DNA from: Epithemia pelagica
Taxonomy: Eukaryota > Bacillariophyta > Bacillariophyceae > Surirellales > Surirellaceae
Direction of reading: 5' to 3'
Assembly: GCA_946965045.2 (NCBI GenBank)
Contig: OX337233.1
Location: forward strand, 930,001 to 994,000
DNA length: 64,000 bases
The stretch's first letter is position 1; every line of letters begins with the position of its first letter. Positions 30,811-40,978 of this stretch are shown here, piece after piece. The notes beneath the pieces were generated by a model. The model worked only from the letters and a program-made list of their open reading frames with translations, searched no databases and was not told the origin of the DNA. The translations under genes and the position numbers were made by a program.

Positions 30811-32007
30811 TCAATGGTGCTGGTGCCCCTCCCGTGACTGCCTGAACTGGCTCATGAAGGCCTCCGCTTCCGAGGAAGCTAGGGAATAAACTTTCCACGA
30901 AAGCTTATGCTTCTTCAAGGACCCGTTGGCATCCGGTACGAAAATTTCAGAACCAGACGGTGGCAAACCTTCAGGAACAGAGAATCCTTCGGGGATATCC
31001 ACAACCTCCCTCGCTCTAGGAAATGGATTTTGGGCTCCTGCGGCTGCCAGATTAACCATCCCATGAAACGAGGCCCTTGCTTCTCCATTTGAAGAGAGAG
31101 AAAAGGCAGAAGCATTGTATGAGGCACTCGTTAAGCCGAAGGACGGAACTGGGTTGTTGGTGTTTACATTGCTTCCCATATTCAGACTGAACACTTCAGG
31201 ACGAAAGGCGAATCCATCACGTGATCCCATGCTTGATGAAGCTGCAGCACTCGGTTCCACCATTCTAGGTGCTTCCTCGGGTTCCGGAGGTCTCCCAAAC
31301 CTACGCTTCTTCTTAGTGTCTTCCTTGTACATGCGAAGCTCTGCTCGATAGCGAGCACTCTCGTGTTCCGCTTTCTTCTCCCATTCCTCCCTTTCTTTGC
31401 TACTAAGCGATTTCCATTTCTTTCCAACTTCTTTTCCCATGGTGACGAATGCAACGGAACCTCCCGTTTCGCGAATCAAACAGCGGCGATAATCACGGAA
31501 AAACAAATTGTAAGCACTCAGAGGGCGCGAAGGCCCTGCTTTCGGCTTTGGTTTTTTCCTTCTCCTGTTGGAGGGCGAGCGTCCTGCATCCTCTTCGACT
31601 GCCTCCAAGACGGGGCGCGAAGGTGCGGAGGGTCCCTGTGGTTCCACCACTCGCGCTTGTTCCGTGTTGTACAAGGTTTGAGGCCAGTCCGAAGCTACTT
31701 CCGGTTCGTTCGTAACACCTACAGGATTACAATTTTGATCCATCTCAGCAACGATTTCATCGATAATGGATGACTTGGAGGCAGTATCATCTTCATTCGT
31801 ATCCAACGTGTGAACGGGAGGATTCGCAAACAAGGCCAAATTAGGGTCCACGTCGGTTGGATCGGGTGTTTTCATTCCTCGAATCTCCGTGTCCCATGCG
31901 TTTAAATAATCATCCCCTCCAAACAATTCCATTTCTGACAAATTCCTTTTGAGACCTTTTCTCTTTCCCCGGCTGCGGTGGCCATTGTACGGGGTGCTAG
32001 GTTCCAT
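30811..32007 (-). CDS. HMG-box DNA-binding protein, 398 aa
   Basis: One HMG box at about residues 158-228: GPSRPLSAYNLFFRDYR, MGKEVGKKWKSL, then a Lys/Glu-rich third helix ending MYKED. HMG boxes bend DNA and act in chromatin or transcription. The box follows a strongly basic stretch (RRRKKPKPK, 148-156) that would serve as nuclear signal and DNA contact. The N-terminal 140 residues are acidic and disordered; the C-terminal part is Ser/Pro/Ala/Asn-rich with no second box. The Pro-x-x-Pro-like start of the box (RPLSAYNLFF) is the sequence-tolerant type. Single exon; ATG 32007. A solo retroelement terminus begins only 116 bp upstream. Confidence 0.9.
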   Translation of the reverse strand: MEPSTPYNGHRSRGKRKGLKRNLSEMELFGGDDYLNAWDTEIRGMKTPDPTDVDPNLALFANPPVHTLDTNEDDTASKSSIIDEIVAEMDQNCNPVGVTNEPEVASDWPQTLYNTEQARVVEPQGPSAPSRPVLEAVEEDAGRSPSNRRRKKPKPKAGPSRPLSAYNLFFRDYRRCLIRETGGSVAFVTMGKEVGKKWKSLSSKEREEWEKKAEHESARYRAELRMYKEDTKKKRRFGRPPEPEEAPRMVEPSAAASSSMGSRDGFAFRPEVFSLNMGSNVNTNNPVPSFGLTSASYNASAFSLSSNGEARASFHGMVNLAAAGAQNPFPRAREVVDIPEGFSVPEGLPPSGSEIFVPDANGSLKKHKLSWKVYSLASSEAEAFMSQFRQSREGHQHH

Positions 32008-32122
32008 GGTTGGTGGTGGTTTTGGATGCGAGTAATTGAAAACTGCACCGCGGCGAACCCATTTCCAACTTTTAATTTTGAAAGGAGTGTACTCTCCGCA
32101 CGTTGGGCCGTGGTACTTTCCA

Positions 32123-32765
32123 GGTACTTGATCCTCACTTTTCCTCTCATCGCAATCCTCGTCGTTCCTGAGTCACTTTCTCATTGATAAACATTATAAT
32201 TAAGTACTTAACCAACACTGGGGGGGTATAGGCCCCCCACCCATTAGGGAGGGATCCGGAATCGCGCCGCGCTGCCAGAACTCCAGATTCTGAACAGTAC
32301 GCGTCTGCTGTGGGCGAGCGTGTGTCCAAGAAGTGAGCCATCCTCCTTTTACTCACAAGTGAGTCTGTACTCTCGAAATCTCTTCGCAGTAATACAGTAG
32401 TCAGTTGCTGTGGAGTGCCACCCCCAAGCAACCAACTCGGAGAACAACCCCCTCATGTTCCACAGTCAAGCTGACAAACAATAAGCGACCTGGACATGCA
32501 CCACTAGGTAGTACAGTCGAGTCTTCACCGGGCGGGCGGGTGGGCGAAAGAAGAATGTAAAGAACCGAAGGGTGATCAAATCCAACGATGACCTTCTCAA
32601 ATCTTCTTTCCAACAATAATTTATGATTGCTGAAACTTTGTTGGGACAGTCTTACAAAGACCGTCCCAACACACTCTCTTCTTCCAGGAACTCCTTTGGG
32701 TGCGATGACTCGATCAGCGCTCGTCCGTCGGTCCCTTCTTGACCGGGGCGGTACGATGCGGCTAC
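32123..32765 (-). mobile_element. Solo A-B terminal repeat of a tyrosine-recombinase retrotransposon
   Basis: In reverse orientation the stretch matches, in order, the A2 repeat, the CCACCCGCCCGCCC linker and the B2 repeat of the element at 54612-63483. Matches include CCGCATCGTACCGCC, GGTCAAGAAGGGACCGACGG, CACCCGCCCGCCCGG, GCGCGATTCCGGATCC, CCAGTGTTGGTTAAGTA and, at the end, GAGGATcAAGTACC. There is no ORF between. So it is the equivalent of a solo LTR from a related, diverged family member. Its end lies 116 bp upstream of the HMG-box start codon. Confidence 0.85.
32639..32671. repeat. Hairpin in the solo A repeat
   Basis: A 15-bp stem with one G-U pair and a 3-base loop. It corresponds to the hairpin at 54719-54750 but with different bases in the upper stem (paired substitutions). 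Confidence 0.8.
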
Positions 32766-32926
32766 TGAGCCTATTGAAATTCGCAGAGAACACAACCCCG
32801 CTTTCGTATCAAAACAAAAATTAAATATTGAATAAGAGACGAAATATATAAAACCGATGAGGTGTAGAGAGGTTTCTGACATTCCTTATGTTCGGCTTTC
32901 CACGCAATAGAATGGTGGACGATCCA

Positions 32927-34094
32927 AACCCTCCGACTAGGTGTCCGCTTCTTAGCCCCCCAGCCGCTCTCCGCGACCAACCATTTTAATTTTGTTTTTT
33001 TTGCGTTTTTAAAGAAAATTTCGGGTCAAAATGAAAATGATCACGCCGGCCTTCTGGATCACCGTTTTGAAATTTTGTGAGCAGGCGTGCGCACTTTGAC
33101 CGTTGGTCTTCCCCCTTCTTGATTGTCGTCCCAAGTTGCGACCCACATTATTTTCACTACGCACCTTTTGACATGGACAATGGACATGCACCATCACAAT
33201 GCATTCTCCATCATCTGCACACCATGGACATTTGACATATAGACCATAGATAGTGTTTTGCTCTACCCCCATCCTTTCTTTGTTTTTTCTAGGAGAAGTG
33301 TGGTTGTTTCTAGTGTTTGTGTCCGTTTAAAAGTGGACCCTCCTCCACAACACCGTGCCGTTGCCGTAGGCTTGTCTCTTTGCAACCACTTACAGTCCTA
33401 TTTTAGAATACGTCTCTTTCTACCTAGTTGCGTTATGGAGCATATAGAGTGTAGAGTCCCCTGCACTGCTGGGAAAGACAAGTCATGCTCATGGCAACAA
33501 AAAAAGAACAACAGGAGCAGGTCGACATCACAATCCACTAAAGACCCAAACTGAGCGACAGATGAAAAATGGATGGCTTCCTCCACTTATCCTACCTACT
33601 CCTAATTGAGGTCTATAGCTCTATTTTGTCCTATAAGAATCCTACAAATGATGCCAGCAGCCCCACATGGCATCGACCAAAATGGATGTTACTTGGCACA
33701 AACAAATGACACACTATGGCAACTGGCAACGTAGTGAGAGCCTACAACTAAACATTGTCCATTCCAATGCAAGTATTAGCCATTCCAGAACTTACCATGA
33801 TGGATGTGCAGTGACAAAGATGAGATGTGATGGCCAGGGACGAAGCATGCCGTTTTTGGTGTTGGTTTGGTCATTGCCTCGTTTTGTTGCCTGCCTCGAT
33901 TTTGTGGCCTGTGAACTCACTGAGAACACTATTTTGAGTCTTGTTGAGCAGAACGCCTGTCATCTTCCAACTGTCACATCACGCCAGCCTTTCCACCGAT
34001 GGATGTGAAATTTCCATTCATTTTTTTGTCTGTGGGATTGGGTTTGTCTTGCCCGAACAGACGAGCTAAGAAGCGGACATCTAGTCGGAGGGTT
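32927..34094 (+). mobile_element. TIR DNA element, copy 2, 1168 bp
   Basis: 29-bp terminal inverted repeats with one mismatch: 32927-32955 (begins AACCCTCCGACTAGGTGTCC) and 34066-34094 (begins CTAAGAAGCGGACATCTAGT). Same family and arrangement as copy 1. No ORF with transposase features; short frames differ between the copies. Non-autonomous. No convincing target duplication. Confidence 0.82.
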
Positions 34095-34109
34095 CTTAGC
34101 TTTTTTCTC

Positions 34110-34676
34110 TAGAGGTGGCTCACTCGGTAAGCGGACGCGCAGCTCCAGCAGAGATTTTCTGTTGCTGGAAAGGTAAGCAGGTAAGCGCTACATTGGTCTC
34201 TGACTGTTGCATGTCATTCATTTGCTCCGCACTGGTCATGACTGACCCTATGTCATTCATTTGCTCCACACTGCCTTCCACAATGTCTGATTGCAATGAT
34301 AATGATGACTCATCAAAGGTGGAAGAGCATGATGTGGAAGATGAAAGTAAGTCAAGATCCCAACATTTGGTGCCTAGTAAGAAAATATCTTGCATTGCCT
34401 GCGACTCCTTCTTCTTCCGAAAGGTCGCTCAGTATTGCAGGACTGATCACATCTGCAAAACAAGCATCACTGGACCCTTCCACCGTTACAGATTTAAATT
34501 TTTTACATGAGAATTGGGAACAGTTGTTCTCACCATAAGATAGATTCACTAGCCTCTAGCTAAGTTTTTTCATCCTGGTAGCACAGGTAGTCTTTTCTCC
34601 AGCGGACGCGCATACCTAGCTCCAGCAGAGACGTCTCCAGCGCTTACCTAGCTCCAGCAGAGAGGAGCCACCTCTG
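34110..34676 (+). mobile_element. hAT-type transposon, internally deleted
   Basis: Ends TAGAGGTGGCTC (34110-34121) and the complement of CAGAGGTGGCTC (34665-34676), the usual hAT start (T/C)A-G-AGGTG. CTTTTTTC at 34100-34107 and 34678-34685 may be the 8-bp target duplication, though low complexity makes this weak. The interior keeps the end of a hAT transposase. Subterminal CTCCAGCAGAGA and GCGGACGCGC strings repeat on both sides. Confidence 0.75.
34350..34538 (+). pseudogene. hAT transposase C-terminal fragment
   Basis: The frame reads KYLALPATPSSSERSLSIAG then LITSAKQASLDPSTV and NFLHENW, which is the hAT C-terminal dimerisation domain (pattern L-x-P-A-T-S-x-x-S-E-R...AG...L). The catalytic and zinc-finger parts are missing, so it cannot make a full transposase. 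Confidence 0.85.
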
Positions 34677-34898
34677 ACTTTTTTCAGTGTCGGCGGTCGG
34701 CGGTCGGCGTGTCGTGTGTCGTGTGTCGTGTGTCCCTCATTCCAATTTAAGACACCCCCTAGCGGGCGGCGGGCGTGGTACGGTGCTCGTGTTCTGCTGT
34801 TCTGCAAGTTTCACACGATTCACTTGCTGAGTTGATGATTTGAATTTTGGAATTTGCGAACATTACACGTGGAATAAGAGGACGGTTGATCCATCACC

Positions 34899-37802
34899 AT
34901 GAGGACCAAAGGAACGCCACGAGCGAGAGCTCTTACGGCACACCAAGCGTTTATTCCTCTCGAGGGCAACCCGTCTTCTGAATCAGCATCAGCATCGGTG
35001 ATGAAACAACCGTCGTCATGGGGGTCGGAACGATTTCATAATGGACTTGCAATCTCGACGACGGTCCTCGGCCCTGATATTCCATCCGACAGACACCGAC
35101 CGACACTTTCTTCTTCCACCCATGTTTCAAGAAGTGTTTGGTACTGGACTGTCAGCTTGTTGTTGGTATGTCTTCCAACAAGAGGGTATGTTTCCGTCCC
35201 TTTGATGAGTTCAGCTCGTTGTGGTCGAATGTCTTGGAGGCCATCCAAGGAGGAGGATGGCCGGTCCGTATCCAGAACCTCTCAAAGACAAGGAACGACC
35301 GCCATTCCTAGAGTTCAACCACTCAAGGCTTGGCCATTTCCAAATGATGCCGAGGATCGGCGTTCACAACCACAAGAGTCGTCGAACCGAGAACCCATGC
35401 TGCAGCCACCACCATTTTCCCGGCGACAGGGAGAAGGGCGATTGGAAGGACGACAACAGGAGTACAGCTGGTACAATTCGGAAAGTGAAGATGGCAATGA
35501 TGATGACAATGATTCCGAGGCAACCTCGTGGACCAATCCAGTTGAGAAAGTTCCTCGACCTCGTCGTCGTCGTGATCGATCCTTCCAAACTCAAGACACT
35601 CGTAGAGGTGCTTCTCGGAATTCAAAGAACAAGGAGGAGAAGTCTATACTGTTCGAAGAAGACGACAACGAGGTTTCCGTAAAGGATACAAGTATCGGTG
35701 CACGTCAACGACGTGTTGGTTCGAAACCACTGCGACAATCGTCCACCTATAATGACAATGAATATGATGATGATATTGATAGATACGAATCCTTGCCCTG
35801 GGATGAGTACAATAACGATCTTGAACCAGAATGGGACGAAGAAGAAGGCGATGATAATGCCATGGATTCGTTTGCAGGTGGAAACTTCTGGTATAATGCT
35901 AGAGCTGCTCCTCGAGATCCCAACCAACAAGACAGCACTCCTCGAGGCAATAAGAGCAGCCAACGAAACACAAAGTTTTTACGATCCAATTCACGGCGAG
36001 ATTCGGAAACCAGTGCACTCGTTCCCTATGGGTCCACTTCTCCGCGTCCTCGTCGACGACGTTCTTCTTCGGCCAGCACCTTTCGATCGGGGACGCCTCC
36101 TCCTCCCGAACCTGTATTGGACTTTTACGATCGACTCTTTTGGTATGGCATGAAGGATAATGAAGAAGACGATGATGATGATGACTATTATATGGTCAAT
36201 GAAAACAAACGAAATGTCTTTGGTGCTTCCCCGGGGAAATTCAATGCCCTTGTCTTTCTGGATAACCAAGGGAGCAAGGATCAAGATTGGATTCCCCGAC
36301 GACTGCCGCGTGGTGCAACCCGTCGACGAGCGCAGGAAAATGAGGGTTCCTTTTTATTGCCGTTTGATGGGGAGGATGACAACGACGAAGCAGTAAATTA
36401 CCGTGACTATTACCATAAGGATGATGACGACGACGAATGGACCGATACAGACTGGTTCTACAATGAAGCAGTTCCAAGTACCCCTCCCTACGATCCTCCC
36501 CGGTATGAACCCTTTGACGAAAGCACCACTATCTTTCCCAAACCCTCAATTCGACAGCGACGACGAGAACGTGGTGACAGAAATTGGCAGTCCATGGACA
36601 ACGATGATGGGCCACAGGGTCGTCGTCGTCGAAGACGGCGAGATGAGAGACTTTTGAACAGTGACCCGACATCTGTGTGGTTTCAACAAGACGAAGACGG
36701 CAATGAGTTTGAAAGTTTAGATAGGAAAAGGCAGAAACGACAACGTGGATCTCGCACTCGTGGATACATTGAGGAAGAAGACGGTGATGGTCTGGATTGG
36801 ACAGCTCCCTTGAGCAGTATGGTCGATTCCTTTTTTGGTGTAAATCGCAAAGAATTGGATCGTCGAGCAAACGTGTACAATCAACAAATGGGGATTCGCC
36901 GCACTCGAGTCGAGGACAATGAGGATGACAATTATAGCTACAAGAACAACAATGATCCCTATCGCAATCGTCAACTTCGCCGTCGCAAAATGCAACGTCG
37001 CCAGGGTCATGCCTACCCCTACCTTCCCGATGATGAGGAGGAGGAAGAGGACTCCCCTCCAGTGGCAGATTACGAACTCGTTACGGAGTTGGATGATAGT
37101 GACATTGGAAGCAGCAACTCCCAGAAAGGCAATCATCATGATATGGATGGCTCATCGCACCAATCCAACCATGAAAGTAGTCCTCAGGAAGTGAACCGTA
37201 ACCGCCGAGAAGAATCGGATCCAAGGCCTCGAGAACTTTCGTGGGAAGAGCGTGCCATGGCTATGGAACGTGTCCCTCCGGCCAATGTACGAGCTTGGGG
37301 TCCGAGTGGAGAATTGGCCGTGGATGCTCGAACGCAAGCAATCTCGGATGCCTTGCAAGATGTCATGGAAGGGAAACGCCTTGTAGAATCCAAGGAACAA
37401 GCGGTTGCACAAGCCAAGGAACAATTATCCATTCTTCGCGTGGACCAGGAATTGGAACGTCAACAAATCCTCTCCCGTCGGCGTCATCGCAAGAGCCGAA
37501 CGACGGATCGTCAAAGAACGCAACGACAAGAGGAAGAACAACAATCACGAGATGACTATCGCTTTCGAGAAATGGAACAAGACTTTGGACGGGCCTCGCG
37601 AGAGTACCGCTTGGCCGTGAAATTGTGCAATATGGTCAAGCAAGACTTGGAGGATCTGGAACGACGGCATTGGGCCGTTCTGCAATGCTACAATCCGACT
37701 CAGGCACAAGAACTCGTGGATGAAACCTTGGAAGAATGGGACCGAGACAACCCCTCTGCGGACCAAGCCACTCCCGTGTCCTCATCCGAATCAGAGCAGT
37801 AG
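34899..37802 (+). CDS. Low-complexity acidic/basic hypothetical protein, 967 aa
   Basis: Single exon from ATG 34899. A hydrophobic segment at about 80-95 (YWTVSLLLVCLPTRGYV) could be an internal signal or anchor. Residues 110-720 are disordered, mixing Arg runs (PRPRRRRSSS) with Asp/Glu runs (EEDDDDDDYYM), and contain repeated Trp/Tyr acidic motifs (FWYN, LFWYGMKDNEEDDD, DWFYNEA). The C-terminal third from about 780 looks structured: SWEERAMAMERVPPANVRAW, then a coiled coil of Gln/Glu/Arg to about 940. I know no family; the conserved-looking C-terminal region is the best search query. Six antisense frames of 70-140 codons arise from the GAY/CRN repeats and are shadows. Confidence 0.75.
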   Translation: MRTKGTPRARALTAHQAFIPLEGNPSSESASASVMKQPSSWGSERFHNGLAISTTVLGPDIPSDRHRPTLSSSTHVSRSVWYWTVSLLLVCLPTRGYVSVPLMSSARCGRMSWRPSKEEDGRSVSRTSQRQGTTAIPRVQPLKAWPFPNDAEDRRSQPQESSNREPMLQPPPFSRRQGEGRLEGRQQEYSWYNSESEDGNDDDNDSEATSWTNPVEKVPRPRRRRDRSFQTQDTRRGASRNSKNKEEKSILFEEDDNEVSVKDTSIGARQRRVGSKPLRQSSTYNDNEYDDDIDRYESLPWDEYNNDLEPEWDEEEGDDNAMDSFAGGNFWYNARAAPRDPNQQDSTPRGNKSSQRNTKFLRSNSRRDSETSALVPYGSTSPRPRRRRSSSASTFRSGTPPPPEPVLDFYDRLFWYGMKDNEEDDDDDDYYMVNENKRNVFGASPGKFNALVFLDNQGSKDQDWIPRRLPRGATRRRAQENEGSFLLPFDGEDDNDEAVNYRDYYHKDDDDDEWTDTDWFYNEAVPSTPPYDPPRYEPFDESTTIFPKPSIRQRRRERGDRNWQSMDNDDGPQGRRRRRRRDERLLNSDPTSVWFQQDEDGNEFESLDRKRQKRQRGSRTRGYIEEEDGDGLDWTAPLSSMVDSFFGVNRKELDRRANVYNQQMGIRRTRVEDNEDDNYSYKNNNDPYRNRQLRRRKMQRRQGHAYPYLPDDEEEEEDSPPVADYELVTELDDSDIGSSNSQKGNHHDMDGSSHQSNHESSPQEVNRNRREESDPRPRELSWEERAMAMERVPPANVRAWGPSGELAVDARTQAISDALQDVMEGKRLVESKEQAVAQAKEQLSILRVDQELERQQILSRRRHRKSRTTDRQRTQRQEEEQQSRDDYRFREMEQDFGRASREYRLAVKLCNMVKQDLEDLERRHWAVLQCYNPTQAQELVDETLEEWDRDNPSADQATPVSSSESEQ

Positions 37803-38914
37803 CAGTCCAAGCATATAGTCTCTCCTCATCGCTTCTCGGCATGGATCACCAGTGACAGACGGAACAAAACAGGCGCAGGAATTCTTGGATTGAAGTAGCA
37901 TACGTGTTGTGAGTGTGGATTATTGTCGCAGATAAATGAAGAAGGGGATCATTGCCACAGATAAATGAAGAAGGCTGGTCTGTTCGATTTGCTTTTTGAC
38001 ATGCCTTGCCGTATCGTTTCTCTCTTGTGGTTACGTAACTGCGTCGAGAAATCCGGCTTCGATTATATGAAGAGCACACCAAGAGGTGTAGATGCCGACC
38101 CATTTAAAAAGGTAGAACTCTACCCACTATGCCAGCATCAAGAAGAGTTAAACCTTCTTTACAGTGTAATAGTTCACCATTGGCATTTGGCACATCATCT
38201 TTCTTCGGGTAAGAGTACATTTACCTATATGGTCATAGCCAAAGCGGTTAACTCGTAGAGAAAGTGAACGAACAGATCTCGCGAGCAAACCATTTCTGCA
38301 ATCAAGTTCTACCTTCGGAATGGATGTTGATACGGCACTACCGTCTCCATTCTACTCCTCTAGGAGTAAAATGGATGTTGGCAGTTGGGTTGGACTACTA
38401 CCAGTAGCAGCTATGGCTTCCTTTTATGGAAGATGCATAGAGGAGTCGCAATTCTCGTAACCATCACGGAACGCGCATAAATCTCAAGTCGCGTTCTGTC
38501 TGTCTGCACGGCATCCAATAGGATTACAGTTCCCTAATAGATTTGTACTCTAAACACCTATAGTCGACGTAAGTTTGCGTGGAGGTCTCGAGAACCACTG
38601 AACACTGACGCACGAAGAAATGATTGGTGACAGACCCTTCCCATTCGTTTTGCAGTTTGTCGGCAACAACTACGGAGCCAGTTGCACAGAGACATCAAAA
38701 GATACACCAAGACATCAAAACGAGCAGAAGGCATCGCGACACAAAGAACTCTTTTGAAACCATCCATGGGCAGGTCTCTCTGATACATCGAATCCTTTCA
38801 ATTTGTTGTATCGTTGTGTCTCAAAACGTCCAAAATCAAAACACGCTCAAGTCGAACTTATTGTTGATAACATCTTTGTGACATTCCCAAAGGAGAAGAA
38901 GATTCCGAACAAAC
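37803..38914. other. Intergenic upstream of the plastid paralog pair
   Basis: 1112 bp. A 20-bp duplicated string (ACAGATAAATGAAGAAGG near 37930 and 37960) occurs soon after the stop. The last 350 bp hold motifs shared with the second paralog's promoter. No gene supported. Confidence 0.6.
38565..38719 (+). promoter_or_regulatory. Promoter motifs shared by the two plastid paralogs, copy 1
   Basis: CGACGTAAG (38565-38573), TGACGCACGAAGAAA (38606-38620), and a block with GACATCAAA twice (38691-, 38711-), all found in the same order upstream of the second paralog. TGACGC and TGACGT-like strings match the CO2/cAMP-response elements reported from Phaeodactylum promoters and bound by bZIP factors. 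Distances to ATG 38915 are about 350, 310 and 200 bp. Confidence 0.6.
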
Positions 38915-39859
38915 ATGTCGAGAACCATCCGTATGAACGCACTCCTTGTTTTGGGTATGCTGGCCTCCCCAGCCACCGCCTTTGTCGTTCATACGTCTAA
39001 TAATCAACGGCGAACACGAACAACCTTCCTGAATGCGGGAGGCAACGCGAACGACATGCCATTTGCCGATCGCGCCACGTCTGTCGGCAACGAAAAGGCC
39101 GTCTCCAGCGTTAGTAGCAGTGCCGCCGAAGAAGATTTGGCACCTCCCTTGGAGGCCGATATGCAGGTAGCGCTCAACATTGACTCACCCGAACCAGTCA
39201 AGGTACAAGGAGGAGCCTTGCGTACCTGGACGACGCAATCGCCGGAAGTAGACCGTATGTTGCTTTCCATGAACACGGACGGTCCTCCCGAAGGAACGCC
39301 TCTCTTGGGGCTTGTCGAATTGCATCAAGGTCCCGAAAACACACCCATGAAAATGCAGGTCAAGAGTGGAAAGGGAAGTCTTCGTCCTATCCGATGTCTC
39401 ATTGAGACTCCTGGATCGGGTCATTCTCTCTTTATCCGAAACTTGGAGGCTTTGGAGTTTCCCATTTGGGCCAAGGTCAAGGATTGTACGTCGGAGGCTG
39501 TCGACAAGGCTGTGCATGAAATGGGGTCCCCCAAGCTATTGCAGGGTGGTGGCACTGTCACATCCTATCCATTGGATCCGAACGTGTCCGTCGTCAAGGT
39601 CTTGTTGCGCACCGATGGTCGTCCTCTCAACGCTGCCGTTGAATTGACCCAAGGTCCCAACGCTGTCAAGGTATTGATGGAAGTCTACACAGAAGATGGT
39701 ATTGAATGGCCTTTCTACTGCTTGATTGAAACTCCAGGATCGGAAAACACTATTCGTGTGTGGAGTACAGGAACTGTGGAATTCCCACTCACCGTGTGTG
39801 TAGAACCCTTTTTGGTCGAAGAAAAGGTCAAGAAGGATACCTACTTGCTAGTGGATTAA
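38915..39859 (+). CDS. Plastid-targeted protein of unknown function, paralog 1, 314 aa
   Basis: N terminus MSRTIRMNALLVLGMLASPA then TAFVVHTS: a signal peptide whose cleavage site carries the Ala-Phe step of the ASAFAP motif, followed by an Arg/Thr-rich stretch (NNQRRTRTTF), the bipartite presequence of diatom plastid proteins. The mature part has two related halves (about 95-190 and 200-300), each ending in ETPGSGHSLFIRNLEALEFP or ETPGSENTIRVWSTGTVEFP, with WPFYCLIETPG between. No catalytic motif, cofactor site or membrane segment. It is over 80 percent identical in the mature part to paralog 2 (41457). Highly charged at the end (EEKVKKDTYLLVD). A beta-rich fold is likely. Function not known. 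Confidence 0.88.
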   Translation: MSRTIRMNALLVLGMLASPATAFVVHTSNNQRRTRTTFLNAGGNANDMPFADRATSVGNEKAVSSVSSSAAEEDLAPPLEADMQVALNIDSPEPVKVQGGALRTWTTQSPEVDRMLLSMNTDGPPEGTPLLGLVELHQGPENTPMKMQVKSGKGSLRPIRCLIETPGSGHSLFIRNLEALEFPIWAKVKDCTSEAVDKAVHEMGSPKLLQGGGTVTSYPLDPNVSVVKVLLRTDGRPLNAAVELTQGPNAVKVLMEVYTEDGIEWPFYCLIETPGSENTIRVWSTGTVEFPLTVCVEPFLVEEKVKKDTYLLVD

Positions 39860-40323
39860 GAAAGGCTAACATGGACATGGACAAAAAGATGGCTAACCAA
39901 GAAAAGAAAAAAAAGAAGAAACAAACCAAAAACGAAAAAACAGATGTAGCAACAGAGGGAACAAATCGAGTGATTTGTCTTCCATTCTCATCGATTGTGT
40001 GTCATATTCCCACTAGAAGAAATTGTGTTTGACTGTGACTCTATTGTCTTTTTAGCAAACAGTAGCGCAATGTCGGTCGTCGTATGTAGCTGGACACATT
40101 TTTGTTATATCGTACGTAGGGCCATGGTCGTACTGTCATGCGCTTCCACGGCTGGTCCCATTTGACTGTGGTCGTACTGGTCGACATGGATACAATTTGA
40201 TTGTACGGACAGCCATCACAACTCTACACGTTGAATGACCAGGTCAACTCCTGTATTCATGCAATTCAACGATAAACCAAACAATTATATCTTGAATACG
40301 TGAAGCAAATGAATTATCATATA

Positions 40324-40770
40324 CTAGGGGTATAAATGAATGGTCCATTCCACCGTACCCTCTTTCAAAGGACGCTGTAGAAAGCCATGGATACCGAAAA
40401 CCTGTATCATGTTCCTTCGTAATCGTTTCAACAAGCGGCACAATTCTTTGCGAATCGACGGTCGTACTGTGGTGAGGGGAAAGAAGAATGTTTTTGCCGA
40501 CAGTTTGGTCTGTATCGCATATTGGACCAATGCCACCCATTCCAATTGCATGAACTTGGTTTGATCATGAATGCTTCTTGTCTCTGTCATCCTCGTCTTG
40601 TCCGGGACCTCACCAGAAATGGATGGTTCGGGTACAGGTACATCGCTTCGCAGGTTGATGGTTCCAGAACGCCTTGCACCAATGAAATCCTCCCTGGCCA
40701 AAACAGAAGTGGAGAGTCGTCGTAGTAGTCGCTTGAACTTGCTTGCTATAAAACTTGCCGATAACGCGTC
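40324..40770 (-). CDS. Possible exon of a minus-strand gene, uncertain
   Basis: A 149-codon frame preceded by a good splice acceptor (TTTCGTTCCAG, ending at 40771). It contains SKFKRLLRRLSTSVLARED and a Lys/Arg-rich C terminus. There is no ATG for most of its length, so an upstream exon would be needed; a GTACGTAC near 40860-40870 might be the donor. No family recognised. A plus-strand frame overlaps. It could equally be non-coding. Confidence 0.25.
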   Translation of the reverse strand, partial: DALSASFIASKFKRLLRRLSTSVLAREDFIGARRSGTINLRSDVPVPEPSISGEVPDKTRMTETRSIHDQTKFMQLEWVALVQYAIQTKLSAKTFFFPLTTVRPSIRKELCRLLKRLRRNMIQVFGIHGFLQRPLKEGTVEWTIHLYP

Positions 40771-40978
40771 CTGGAACGAAATGAATGAGAACCAAAAAGT
40801 GAGGACAAAACTAATGGGGGAAAGTTCGGTTGACTTGGCCACGCCAACCAATCCAGAATTGAGGTACGTACGAGCTACGAACGTGCCTGTACACTTTGGC
40901 CTACTCTCATTCTTTGAAAGGAGCTACTTAAACGCGACTACGAAGGATCGCTCGGTACACACACATAGAGTCAATAGT

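Noticed and set aside
35315-37139. Several long antisense frames in the 34899-37802 gene
   Set aside because: They arise from GAC/GAT and CGA codon runs read on the other strand (Ile/Val/Ser-rich), with no start or domain support.
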